Source: Ralstonia insidiosa
Lineage (GTDB): Bacteria > Pseudomonadota > Gammaproteobacteria > Burkholderiales > Burkholderiaceae
NCBI RefSeq assembly: GCF_008801405.1
Contig: NZ_VZPV01000001.1
Coordinates: 2,294,001 to 2,358,000 of the forward strand
DNA: 64,000 bases
Direction of reading: 5' to 3'
The notes beneath the pieces were generated by a model. The model had not been told where the DNA came from and made no database searches. It saw only the letters and a program-made list of their open reading frames with translations. Shown here piece by piece: positions 25,935 to 36,700 of this stretch (position 1 is the first letter of the stretch; each line of letters starts with the position of its first letter). Both the position numbers and the translations under genes were made by a program.

Positions 25935-28268
25935 ATGAACATCAGAACGTTTGCGAGCACCGTGATGCACTTCATGGGGGTGTCCTCCGACAACCCCGAA
26001 CTGCTCAAAGCGCAGTACCGCGCGTTCTCGCGCCAGTTGCCGATGATGTATTTCATCCTCATCACCAGCACCTGGGCCGTCGCGCTGACCTTCCGCGCCG
26101 TCACCCCTGCCTGGCTGTCGATCGGCGTCCCGCTGCTGCTCAGCGCGGCCTGCGCCGTGCGCGTGCTGCACTGGTGGCGCTCCAGGCGCATCGACCCGAC
26201 GCCTGAGCTTGCGCTCAGCGCCCTCAAGCGCACCAATCGGCTGGCGGGTGTCATCGCCGTATCGTTCACGACCTGGTCGCTGGCGCTGTTTCAGTATGGC
26301 GACCCCTACACACGTTCTTACCTGGCCTTCTACATGGCCATCACCGTGATCGCATGCATCTTCTGCCTGATGCATCTGCGCCCGGCCGCCGTGACGGTTA
26401 CGGTGATCGTCAATGGCGCATTCATCGCGTTCTTCGCATCGACCGAGCAACCGACGTTCGTGGCCATCGCCATCAACATGGCCCTGGTGTCGTTCGGTCT
26501 GCTGGTCATCCTGATGATCAACTATCGGGACTTCACCCTCATGGTGAACGCACAGACCGAAGCCCGCCGGCGGGAGGCCGAACAGGGCCGCCTACTGCAG
26601 ATGATCGACGACATGCCGATCGCGGTCATGACGGTCAAACCAGACACGCTCACCATCAACTACGCCAACAACACTTCCAAGCGCCTGGTCGATCGGATCG
26701 CGCATCTGCTGCCGGTCAGGCCAGACGCCTTGTTTGGCACCTCGATTGACATCTTCCATGCGCACCCGGAGGTACAGCGCCGGCTGCTCGCCGACCCGGC
26801 CAACCTGCCCTACAACACGCGCGTGCAGCTTGGGCCGGAAGTCCTGGACCTCAAGATTTCAGCCGTGCATGCCAATGACGGCAGCTACATCGGCCCCATG
26901 CTCACCTGGGGGTTGGTGACCAAAGAGGTGGAAGCCGAGAACCGCATCCGCCAGCTTGCCCACTACGACATGCTCACCGGGTTGGCCAATCGCACCAACT
27001 TCCGTGAAGAGCTGGATGCCCGCCTGGCAACGCCAGGGACCCGCGCCGGGCTGCTGTATATCGACCTTGATGGCTTCAAGCTCGTCAACGACACCAAGGG
27101 CCACCGCGCGGGCGATGCGTTGCTGGAGCAGGTCGCAGCGCGGTTGTGCGCGGTCTGCAACCACGCCAGTTCGACCATCGCGCGATTGGGCGGCGATGAA
27201 TTTGCCGTGCTCGTGTCGCATGACGACGCGGACCATGCCAACGCACTCGCTTGCGCCATCATTACGGTGCTCAGTGCGCCATACCCGCTCGGCACGAATC
27301 AGAGCGTGCGGATCGGGGCATCCGTGGGCATTGCGCTGGCCCCTGCCCACGGTCAGGACGCCGAGAACCTGCTCTCACGCGCCGACATGGCGCTCTATGC
27401 CGCCAAGGCGGCCGGCAAGGGCACAGCACGCCTGTTCAGCTCAACCATGGAAACCCGCATCCAGGAACGCGCTCGGCTGGAAGCCCAGTTGCGCGCCGCG
27501 CTGGAGCGCCAGGACCGGTTGTTCGTCTTCTATCAACCGATCATCAATCTCCAGACCGGCAAAGTGACCGCGCGCGAGGCATTGGTGCGCTGGCACCATG
27601 CACAGCGCGGCTGGGTCCCGCCGGCGGAGTTCGTGCCCATTGCGGAGCAAAGCGGCCTCATCGACCAGCTTGGCCGCTTCGTGCTCCACCAGGCCTGCCG
27701 CGAAGCGACGCGCTGGGAAGACGGTGCCCGCGTCGCCGTCAACATCTCGCCCATGCAGCTGGGCAAGGCAACGCTGGCACAGACGGTGCGCGCCGCCCTG
27801 CTGGACTCGGGCCTCGCGGCGGACCGCCTGGAGATCGAGGTCACGGAAACCGCCCTGATCCAGAACGAGGCGGAGAGCTTTGAAGACCTGCGCCAGCTCT
27901 ACAGCATGGGGGTACATGTCGCGCTTGATGACTTCGGCACCGGCTATTCGTCGCTGGCGCACCTGCGCGCGTTCCCATTCGACAAGATCAAGATCGACCG
28001 CTCCTTCGTCTGCGATCTGCCCGAGCGATCAGACAGCGCGGTGCTGGTCAAGGCCATTGCCGATCTGGGCCGCCAGTTGGGTGTGACCACCGTGGCCGAA
28101 GGCGTGGAGACGCAGGCGCACGTCAGAATGATCTGCCAGGCAGGCTGCACCGAGGCGCAGGGGTATTTCTACGCCCGGCCCGCGCCGTCCGATGAAGACA
28201 AGGCCACGGTGGAGGCGTGTTATGTGGAGGGACCGGACACCTCGGCACTTCGGGCGTGCGTCGGTTGA
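25935..28268 (+). CDS. Membrane-anchored GGDEF-EAL cyclic-di-GMP protein
   Basis: A 777-residue protein: five to six membrane helices in residues about 35-205, a PAS-like segment about 225-335, a GGDEF domain about 340-500 and an EAL domain about 515-765. The diguanylate cyclase signature GGDEF is intact at 419-423. The phosphodiesterase motifs EAL (548-550), NISPMQL, ETALI, DDFGTGYSSL, KIDRSF and AEGVET are also intact, so both activities are possible. The membrane part has no MHYT, MASE1 or CHASE motif that I recognise. GGAGC precedes the ATG. It is monocistronic, convergent with pbpC. Confidence 0.9.
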   Translation: MNIRTFASTVMHFMGVSSDNPELLKAQYRAFSRQLPMMYFILITSTWAVALTFRAVTPAWLSIGVPLLLSAACAVRVLHWWRSRRIDPTPELALSALKRTNRLAGVIAVSFTTWSLALFQYGDPYTRSYLAFYMAITVIACIFCLMHLRPAAVTVTVIVNGAFIAFFASTEQPTFVAIAINMALVSFGLLVILMINYRDFTLMVNAQTEARRREAEQGRLLQMIDDMPIAVMTVKPDTLTINYANNTSKRLVDRIAHLLPVRPDALFGTSIDIFHAHPEVQRRLLADPANLPYNTRVQLGPEVLDLKISAVHANDGSYIGPMLTWGLVTKEVEAENRIRQLAHYDMLTGLANRTNFREELDARLATPGTRAGLLYIDLDGFKLVNDTKGHRAGDALLEQVAARLCAVCNHASSTIARLGGDEFAVLVSHDDADHANALACAIITVLSAPYPLGTNQSVRIGASVGIALAPAHGQDAENLLSRADMALYAAKAAGKGTARLFSSTMETRIQERARLEAQLRAALERQDRLFVFYQPIINLQTGKVTAREALVRWHHAQRGWVPPAEFVPIAEQSGLIDQLGRFVLHQACREATRWEDGARVAVNISPMQLGKATLAQTVRAALLDSGLAADRLEIEVTETALIQNEAESFEDLRQLYSMGVHVALDDFGTGYSSLAHLRAFPFDKIKIDRSFVCDLPERSDSAVLVKAIADLGRQLGVTTVAEGVETQAHVRMICQAGCTEAQGYFYARPAPSDEDKATVEACYVEGPDTSALRACVG

Positions 28269-28330
28269 TCGGGTTGCGCTGCCGGCTTTCTTGCTCTTGC
28301 TGATGCGGATCACGCGTGCTGCTTCAACGG

Positions 28331-30712
28331 CTACTCAACAAGTTGCACCTGCAGCCGCCGCTGATCATTCCGTCCGTGATCATCCACCACACGCACGTTG
28401 TACTCACCCGCAGTCGGCGGTTGCCAGAACATGGCCTCGCCGGCCGCCGTCTTTCCGGCATAGGCATCGTTGACGAACCAGTACAACGCATGCGCGCTTG
28501 CATCTGCGGTGGCATTGAATGCGATGCGCGTATCAGCCGACTGCTTGATACGCACCGCATACACGCTGCCGCGCACCGGTGAGGTGATCTGCGGCGGATC
28601 ACCCTCCACCGCGCCTGCGCTGCGGCACGCCGGGTTCTGCGGCGGCTTGCGGCGCGGGATGCCTGCCTGCGCAAACACCTGCTGCAGATCGGTCGGCCAG
28701 AACTCGTAGATTTCCTGGTGCGTGCGCTTGTCGGTATAGGGCGGACAGGCTGCGAGCCCGGTGGCGTCATCAATCATGACAGGGCGATGCACGCTGCTCA
28801 CGCGAATCGGCGAAACACCCGGAATGAACCATGTCGAGCCCATTTGCGGACACCACTGGTTTGGCAGATCACCGCTGGCCAGGCAGATCTGTACACGTTT
28901 GATGTTTGCCGGAATGCGCCGCAGTGGCTCCACCAACTGAGGCTGCTCGGCCTGCAACGCATCGACCGTCTGAAAGAACAGCGGCGCCGCCGCATCCACG
29001 CCAACAAACGACGCATTGCCGGTGTTGTCGAAATTGCCCACCCACACCACCAGCACATAGGGGCCGAAACCGCCCGCCGTCCACGCATCACGAAATGCCC
29101 ACGACGTACCGGTCTTCCAGTACACCGGCAGGCGCGAAGGCTGGGCGCCGCTGGTTTCATCCGGGCGCAGGTGCTGGCGCAGCATATCCGTCACCATAAA
29201 GCTGGCTTCGGCGCTTAACAGGCGCTTGCCCGGCACCGTGGGGGCATCTGCACGCAGGCGAAGCGGCTTGAACAGACCGCCATTTGCCAGCATGGCGTAC
29301 AGGCCCGCCAGATCCTGCATGGTGACCTCGCCACCGCCCAGCACCAGTGCGAGGCCATAGTGCTGCGGGCTCGCCAGCCGGCTCACACCGGCCTGCTGCA
29401 GCAACTGGTAAAGATCGGGCTCGTGGAGTTTCGATGCTACCCACAAGGCCGGAATGTTGCGGCTACGGTTCAGCGCATCGGTTGCCGTGATCGGGCCGAG
29501 AAAGTGGCCATCGAAGTTCTCCGGCGAGTACGGCCCGAATGATGTCGGCACATCGCGCAGCACCGTCTGCGGATGCAGCACCCCCTGGTCAAAACCCAGC
29601 CCATAGATGAATGGCTTGAGCGTCGACCCCGGCGATCGCCGCGCCAGCGTACCGTTGACCTGCCCCTGGATCGTCCGGTCGAAAAAATTGGCCGATCCCA
29701 CCAGCGCCTTCACGCCCATGTCGCGCGTATCCACCAGCAGCGCCGCGGCGTTGCGGATGCCGCGCCCGCCGTTGCGCGCCACATAGCGGTTGATCTGGCG
29801 CTCCAGCACATGCTGAAGATCCAGGTCGATCGTCGTTACGACACGGGCATCGCGGTCGTCGGTGCCGTTCCAGTCGCCTTGTGCACGGCGTGCAGCCAGG
29901 ACCTGGTCAGCAGCGTGCGGAGCCTCGAACGGCAGGGCCACGAGCGGCCGCAATGCAAACGGCAGCGCAAACAGCGGCTGCGATGCAGCATCTTGCGGAT
30001 GCAGTTGAAGCCAGCGCGCGTACAGCCGGTTGCGCGCCACGGTGAGCTGCCGGTTGATCTGATCCTGCTCGGGCAGGCCACGCAACCGACGCACCGGATC
30101 CTGTGGAATCACGGCAAGCGCGAGCGCTTCGGGCAAGGTCAGGCTGGCGACGGGCTTGTCGAAATAGACAAGGCTGGCCGTTCCCGCGCCTTCAACGTTG
30201 CGACCGTATGGCGCGTCATTCAGGTACGCCTCGAGAATCTGCCGCTTTGAATAGAACAACTCCAGCTGCACCGCCCGCGCCACCTGTTTGAGCTTGCCCA
30301 ACGGGGTGCGCGTGTTGAGCTGCCACAGCGAGCGTGCAAGCTGCATGGTGATGGTGGAGCCGCCCTGCGGGCTGCCGCCGCGCACGTAGGTCACCCATGC
30401 GCCGCGTGCGAGCCCGTACGGATTGAAGCCCGTGTGCCAGTGGAACCAGCGGTCTTCGTGCAACAGCACCGCCTCAACCAGCTGCGGAGACATCTGATCG
30501 AGCGGCACCCACAGCCGGTAGCGATCGTCCTTGGCCAGCGCGAGCCGCAGCAGCCGTCCCTGATCGTCCAGCACCGCAATCGACGACGGCTTCCAGCCAC
30601 GCAGCGGGGGATGCGGCCACAGCCTGCATCCCGCCAGCACGATTCCAACCAGCAGGGCTCCCATGAGCCAGTTCTGCCACCGCACCAGCCAGCCACCCAA
30701 GGCACGCAACAC
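28331..30712 (-). CDS. pbpC: Penicillin-binding protein 1C (bifunctional class A)
   Basis: A 793-residue membrane-anchored murein synthase (helix about 13-29). The glycosyltransferase domain has EDRWF (86-90) and GGSTITMQLAR (117-127). The transpeptidase has the nucleophile motif STLK with Ser363, SRN in NRSRNIPALW, and KTG at 533-535. A C-terminal BiPBP_C domain (about 700-793) ends the protein, as in PBP1C. The start is GTG at 30712, one base after the stop of the alpha-2-macroglobulin-like gene, so the two are tightly coupled as in E. coli yfhM-pbpC. Confidence 0.94.
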   Translation of the reverse strand: MLRALGGWLVRWQNWLMGALLVGIVLAGCRLWPHPPLRGWKPSSIAVLDDQGRLLRLALAKDDRYRLWVPLDQMSPQLVEAVLLHEDRWFHWHTGFNPYGLARGAWVTYVRGGSPQGGSTITMQLARSLWQLNTRTPLGKLKQVARAVQLELFYSKRQILEAYLNDAPYGRNVEGAGTASLVYFDKPVASLTLPEALALAVIPQDPVRRLRGLPEQDQINRQLTVARNRLYARWLQLHPQDAASQPLFALPFALRPLVALPFEAPHAADQVLAARRAQGDWNGTDDRDARVVTTIDLDLQHVLERQINRYVARNGGRGIRNAAALLVDTRDMGVKALVGSANFFDRTIQGQVNGTLARRSPGSTLKPFIYGLGFDQGVLHPQTVLRDVPTSFGPYSPENFDGHFLGPITATDALNRSRNIPALWVASKLHEPDLYQLLQQAGVSRLASPQHYGLALVLGGGEVTMQDLAGLYAMLANGGLFKPLRLRADAPTVPGKRLLSAEASFMVTDMLRQHLRPDETSGAQPSRLPVYWKTGTSWAFRDAWTAGGFGPYVLVVWVGNFDNTGNASFVGVDAAAPLFFQTVDALQAEQPQLVEPLRRIPANIKRVQICLASGDLPNQWCPQMGSTWFIPGVSPIRVSSVHRPVMIDDATGLAACPPYTDKRTHQEIYEFWPTDLQQVFAQAGIPRRKPPQNPACRSAGAVEGDPPQITSPVRGSVYAVRIKQSADTRIAFNATADASAHALYWFVNDAYAGKTAAGEAMFWQPPTAGEYNVRVVDDHGRNDQRRLQVQLVE

Positions 30713-30713
30713 G

Positions 30714-33700
30714 TTACGGCGCCCTCACCACGTTGAGCACCGCACCGCCTGCGGCCTGTGCCTGCACGCGGCGGTCGTACATCGACTCGCCATAGGCCGG
30801 CGGCACGACAAAACGCCCGGCGTTGGTCGCCTTGATCCGGTAGACGAACTCACGCACGTCGCCGTTGGCCGTACCGTAGATGACCACGCGGTCTTCGCGC
30901 ACATCCGCGTACTGCGGCTGCCAGCTTGAGCCCGGCAACCCGACGGGCGAACGCCACGGCGCAGACGCAGCATTGGCTGCGGCGCCCTGGTCGCCCTGCG
31001 CCACTCCATCCGCCGCATCCGCTGCATCCGGCGCGGGCGGCGGGGTGATCACCGGATCGAACCCGCCCGGCAGCAGATCGACGATCGCTACGTTGCCAAT
31101 GCTCTTGTTGTCCGTCGCGCGGATCTTCAGATGCACATCGATCTCCTGGCCGAGCGTGACCTTGTCCAGCGGCTTGCCGCTCGCATCGGTGTACTCGCGG
31201 ATGATCTCCAGGCCGTTCTTGATCGCCTGCGTAGATGCTGTGCGGTCGTAACCCGACTGGCTCGTGATCTGCCACGCAGGCAGGCTGCTACCGTTGACAA
31301 AGCGCAGTTGCGACGCCGCCGCGCTCCACGAACCCGAGCGCATCACACTGCCCTGAACCGCGGAGATGTCCTTCGCGCTGCCATCCGCGCGCACCTCCTC
31401 GATCGCGAGCTTGTCTAGCCCGCTGGCGTTTTGCGAGGCATAGGCATCGAGCGCCAGGATGGTCATGGCGGACGACAGCGTGTTGAAACGGTTGTGCTGA
31501 ACCGGCCCTGCAAGGTTGTCCAGCACACGCGGCGGCAATGCCTTCGCACGCTCCGGGAAGTGCTTCGCCAGCAGGTACAGCATGCTGGCATCGCGCGTCA
31601 GCGGATCGAAGTAGTAGCCGTAGACATAGGGCTCGTCGCGTGAGGGCTTGCGCTCCAGCACCTCCTGCGGCCCTGCAACCAACCGGCTGGCCTCTTTCTC
31701 CTGCTTGAGCAACTGATACGACGCGGCCAACCAGCCCGCGGCAAGATCGCTCTTCCAGTCGTTCGGGAAGGCATCCTGCAGGCGTTTCTGCACCGCGGCC
31801 AGGTTGTTGGTGGTGACGTTGCCCAGGCGCGTGAGCAGATAGACGGCATAGGCGCGCTGCCGCAACTGATCGAGCGAGCCAAGACGTTCGTTGGCGGCAA
31901 GCTGCTGCAGGTACGCGGTGCCGGCATCGAGCATCTCCTTCGGCACGGTAACGCCATGCTCGCGCGCGTCGATCAGCACGTGCATCGTGTACACCGACAC
32001 GAACGGATCGGCATCCGGCGTTGCTGTCCACACGCCAAAGCCACCCTGCCCGTTCTGCCGGGCACGCAGAACATCCAGAAACTGATCGATCGCCGCGGCG
32101 TTCGCCCCCTTGTCATCCGCAGGCTGCGGTGCCAGCGCGTTGCGCAGCGACGGCGTCGACATCCACTTCGATGCAAACAGTCGCGGCACCGCGGCGCTCA
32201 CCACCTGTTCGCTGCAGTAGTGCTGATAGTTGACGAGATAAGACGCCAGCCCCTGCGACAGCACCAGCGGCCCGGTGGACACGCTCGCCTCGCGCGCCAC
32301 GTAGGCGTCGTACATCTTGCGCAGGTTCGGAAGGCTTACCTTCTTGTCGGCATCGATGCGCGCCACGTCCAGTTGCGTGCGGAAAGCCGCTGCTGGCCGG
32401 ATCGATACATCCACGCCCTGCTGTGCAGATTTGCTCCCTGCACGCGCACTGAAGCTCAGGTTGCCCGAGCCCAACGTGTCGGTCGCCTTCACGCGGAACA
32501 GCGCCACGCCCTCGTGCATGGGCGCAAGCGTCACGGTCTGCGTGGCCGGACCGACCACCTGCAGCTGCGGGCCCACCTTCAGTGCGACGGCAATCGGCAT
32601 GGGCTTGTCGCCGGCGCCAGTCACGTTGTTGGCCACGCCAACGCTCACCTCGGCCTCATCACCGGGGGCCAGCGTGGTTGGCACGTTGGGCGACAGCACG
32701 AAATCGCCCCGCACGGTGGTCGCCCCCTCATAGGTTCCCACCAGATCCGGCGACACCGACACTGCCATCACGCGCAGCTTGCCGTTGAAATAATCCGGCA
32801 CGGTGTAGCTCAGGCGCTTGTCGCCGTTCACCTCGACGATGCCGGACCAGTAGACCACCGGCTTGTCTCGCTTGCGCTTGAACGGATTGAGCTGCCGACC
32901 AATCGCGTCGTCGGCATCGCCACCCGGCGCGGCCATCGACATCAGCGTCTCGAAGTCCGGCAGGATCAGGTCGAGAATCTGCGACGTACCGACCTCGAGC
33001 ATGCGCTTGCGGAAGAAGTACTTAAGCGGGTCGCCCAGCTTGTAGTGCGCGACCTGCAGGATGCCCTCGTCCACCGCAAACACCACCACCTTGCCCGGCC
33101 GGGCGGAGTGCACATTGAAGGTGACGGTCTCGCCCGGTTTGACCATCGCCGGCGCATCGACCTTCAGCCCATTGCGCCGTGCATCCATGTTCACCGAGAA
33201 CGGCACCACGCCGTAGCTCAGCGGGCTCATGAAGATCTCGTCAGACGACGGGTCTCGGATGTACTGCACGTTGATGTAGCCGTTACCCTCAAAGCCGGCC
33301 GGCACCGTGATGCGTTGCACGGAGCTGGTCGTATCGGCATGGAACCACGCATGTGCGTAGACCTTGTCGCGTTCGATGGTGATCAGCCCGCTGCCGGCGT
33401 ACGGCGCACGGATGGCCACCTCCACCGACTCGCCAGGTTTGTAGTCGTGCTTGCTCAGGCTGATCTGCAGTTCGGTATTACGATCCAGCGAGCGCGATAC
33501 GTTCGCCTCCCCGGTCACCAGGTACTGGATGCGGTTCACCTCCGTACGGTCCGCACTGCGGATCACCAGCGCGTAATTGCCCGGCTTGTCGGTGCGTAGT
33601 GCGTAATCGAGCCCGGCGGCAGGAATCGCCAGCGGCTTCTCGTCGACGGGCACCTCCTTGAGCCGCGAGTCGTACTTGTAGGCGCCGGAATCCTGTTTGG

Positions 33701-36700
33701 TCAGCACCGACACATAGCGCAGCTCGACCAGTTGCGCGCGCAGGTCCTTCAGGTCGATCGCCTTCGCACGCGGGTCAATGGCGACGAGCTTGACGGAGCG
33801 CGGGCTGCCGCGCTTCACATAGCCCAGGTCGTCGACCGACTTGTAGCCGACCAGCCATTCGTTGTTCGACACCATCCCCTGCGCGTTCGCCGCCACGCTG
33901 CGTCCGCCCTCGGCTTCGAATGCCTTGGACTGGAAATACAGCTGATACGTGGCATCCGCGTATTTCTTCAGATCGAGGTCGAATTCGGCGTGGCCCTTTT
34001 CGTCGGTCTTGCCGTCCTGAAGCTGGGTGGTATAGCCCTCCTTGGCGCGCCGTGCATCGAAGAACTGATAGCCGGGCCAACTGCGGAACGCCGGCCATGC
34101 CGGGCGCAGCGTGAGCGATGCCGTCACACGGCGGTTTGCCGCCGGCGTACCGAACAGGTTCTGTGCATCGACGATGCCCTTGAGCTGATCTGGCTTGACC
34201 CAGCCCTCGGCCACCTGTTGCGACAGCTTGGCTTCAACCTTCATGCGGTCGGGCAGGAACTCTTTGATCTGCACCGTGGTGCTGCCGATCGGCGCATCGA
34301 CGGCCTGGCCGTTCTTGACGATGTAGAGGTTGACTGCCCAGGTGCCGGTCGGCGCCGTCTCGGCCGGGGTGTAGTCCAGTTCCGTAAAGCCCGAGGCATC
34401 GACAGTCACGGGCTGGCGCTTCACCGTCATACCGCGCGGGTCGACGATTTCCGCTTGCAACGGAATGCCCGCAGGGCTGCGCGCCCAGCTGGCGGCACGC
34501 ACGATCAGGCCGATGTGGAACTGGTCACCCGGCCGGTAGATCCCCCGGTCAGAGAACAGGTACGCCGACAGTTGCCCCTGGTTGGTCGCATTGCGCTCGC
34601 CACCGACGTCGAAGCGCGAGAAATCGAGCTGCCGGTCAGAGCTCGAAATCGGCAGGAACGACAGGTCTTCGCCCTTCTTGACGATGTACAGCTTGGGACG
34701 CTTCTCGCGCTCCAGCCCCTTGAAGGTCGGGAAGTGGACAACGCCATCCGCACTGGTTGTCTGGGTGTAAAGCACCTGGCCGTTGACGGCCATCACCGAC
34801 ACAGATGCACCTGCCACCGGGCGACCTGTGCGGATCGACTGCACGAACACGTCCTGGCTGCCATCCAGCGCGCGCTTGACCAGCATGCCGAGGTCGGTGA
34901 CGACAATCAGGCGGGTGTCAGTCGGCACCTGGCCGTTGTCGCCGTCGCTATCGCCATTACCGGCTTCGCTGTCGCCGCCGCCGTCGGTGTCACCGTTCGT
35001 CTGGGTATCGCCATCCGACTGGGCGGCGTCGGCCTTCTTCCTGTCCGCTGCAGGGTCATAGCCTGACAGGTGCAGCAGGAAGACGCCGCGCTTGCCATTC
35101 TTCAGGTATTGCCCAAGGTCGACACCCTCGTAGTGTGCTTTGCCCGGATCCGTCTCTGGGAACGCCAATTTCTGCTCGAAGCGCTCAACGATGTGGTCTT
35201 CGCCAAAGCTGTAGCTCAGTTGGGGGCGTGCGTACGTCCCTTGGTTGAAACTCACCAGATGCTGAAGCTGATCGGGCCTGACGCGACCGATCTCCAGTTT
35301 CATCCCCGGCAGATTGCGCGACACCACCGAGATGCGCTTGCTGCCGCTCATGGAGAGCAGCGAGCCGTCGGCCATGAAACGCAGCAACTTCGGATAGTCC
35401 GGCACGCTCAGGACCTGCTGCACCGCCTTGCCAAGCTCGTAGCCACCGAACGACTTCAGGCCAGCATCCACCCGCACGTAGACGCGCTGCCCGGGTTGCG
35501 CACGGTACTTGAAACTCTGCAGCGGTGCATATTCGCCTTCCGTCGGCGTCAGCTCGATATCGAGCGGCTGTGATTGGCGTAACACGTCTTCGCCCACCTC
35601 CGTTGTGTTCCACGGATACGGCGGCTCGTCGTCTCCCTGGCTGACGCCGGGCTTGCGCTTGGGCAACACCCATGCTTTCACAAGACCAGCAAGATCGCTG
35701 CCGCGCACGGCACCGCTCATTTCCGCCAGCAGCACCTGCTCAGGCTCGTAGCGATCGTTGTCGACCAGCGTCGGGGCAATCTGGTTGACTGCCAGGCTGT
35801 AGAGCCCCGGCACCCGAACAGACGTCTTCTGAGGTGCCTTGGTGCCGTCGCCACCGCGAATGCTGCGCACGCCACTGTCCAGCGTGAGACGCGCTGTCAG
35901 ATCGTCGCGTGGAATATCGAGCTGCTGAGAATGCACCCAGGCATTGAGCTTGGCCGCATCGTAGGTCACGCTGAAGCGCAGCGGCGTGGTGGTTTTTCCA
36001 TCGCGGCCGACCATCTCCAGCGCAATGCGTTTCTCAAACTGAGCCGCGTCGACGGGGTAGTTGAAACGAATCGGAAAAATCGTCTTCTTGCCCGCCGCAT
36101 TCTGCGGGTCCTGATAGAACTCGCTTGCGCCGAATTGCATGTCGAATGCGGGCACATTGAAGTCGAGATGATCGTCAGCCAGCAGCACATGCTTCGCAAA
36201 AACCTGGGCAACGTCGAAATTCACCTCGACGTGCGCACCGATCGGCCAATCGGCAGCCGGCATGAAGCGCAGCGTGCGGTCATTGAGCCAAGTCCACTCC
36301 CCCTTCAGGGCCGGTTGCATTGCAATGCCGTTGCCGGCGGGCTTTCCAACCAGCTCGATTGGCGCTGCCGAGTGCGAGAAATCGATGTCGAGCGGATGGA
36401 TGGTGACCTTGGGCTTACCCTCCTCATCCATGTAGCTCGTCAAGGCGGGGGCCCTGACCTTGAACGTGATGCGCTCTGGCTCGACCGGCTTGGGGCGATG
36501 CTGATACCACTGCCAGCCAAACGCGCCGGCAACCGCCAAAGCAATGGCGGCTACAACACCACCACCGAAGTGCCACGGACGACGCCGGGCTGCTGCCACC
36601 GTGGCCGGCACCCATGCCGGCGCAGACCAGGCAACGCTGCCGAATATCGGTCGCAATATGCGCGCGATCAGTGACAACAGAAACCCGATGACCCGGACGG

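Noticed and set aside
31956..33599. 547-codon plus-strand frame
   Set aside because: Antisense shadow of the macroglobulin gene; histidine/arginine-rich with no domain.
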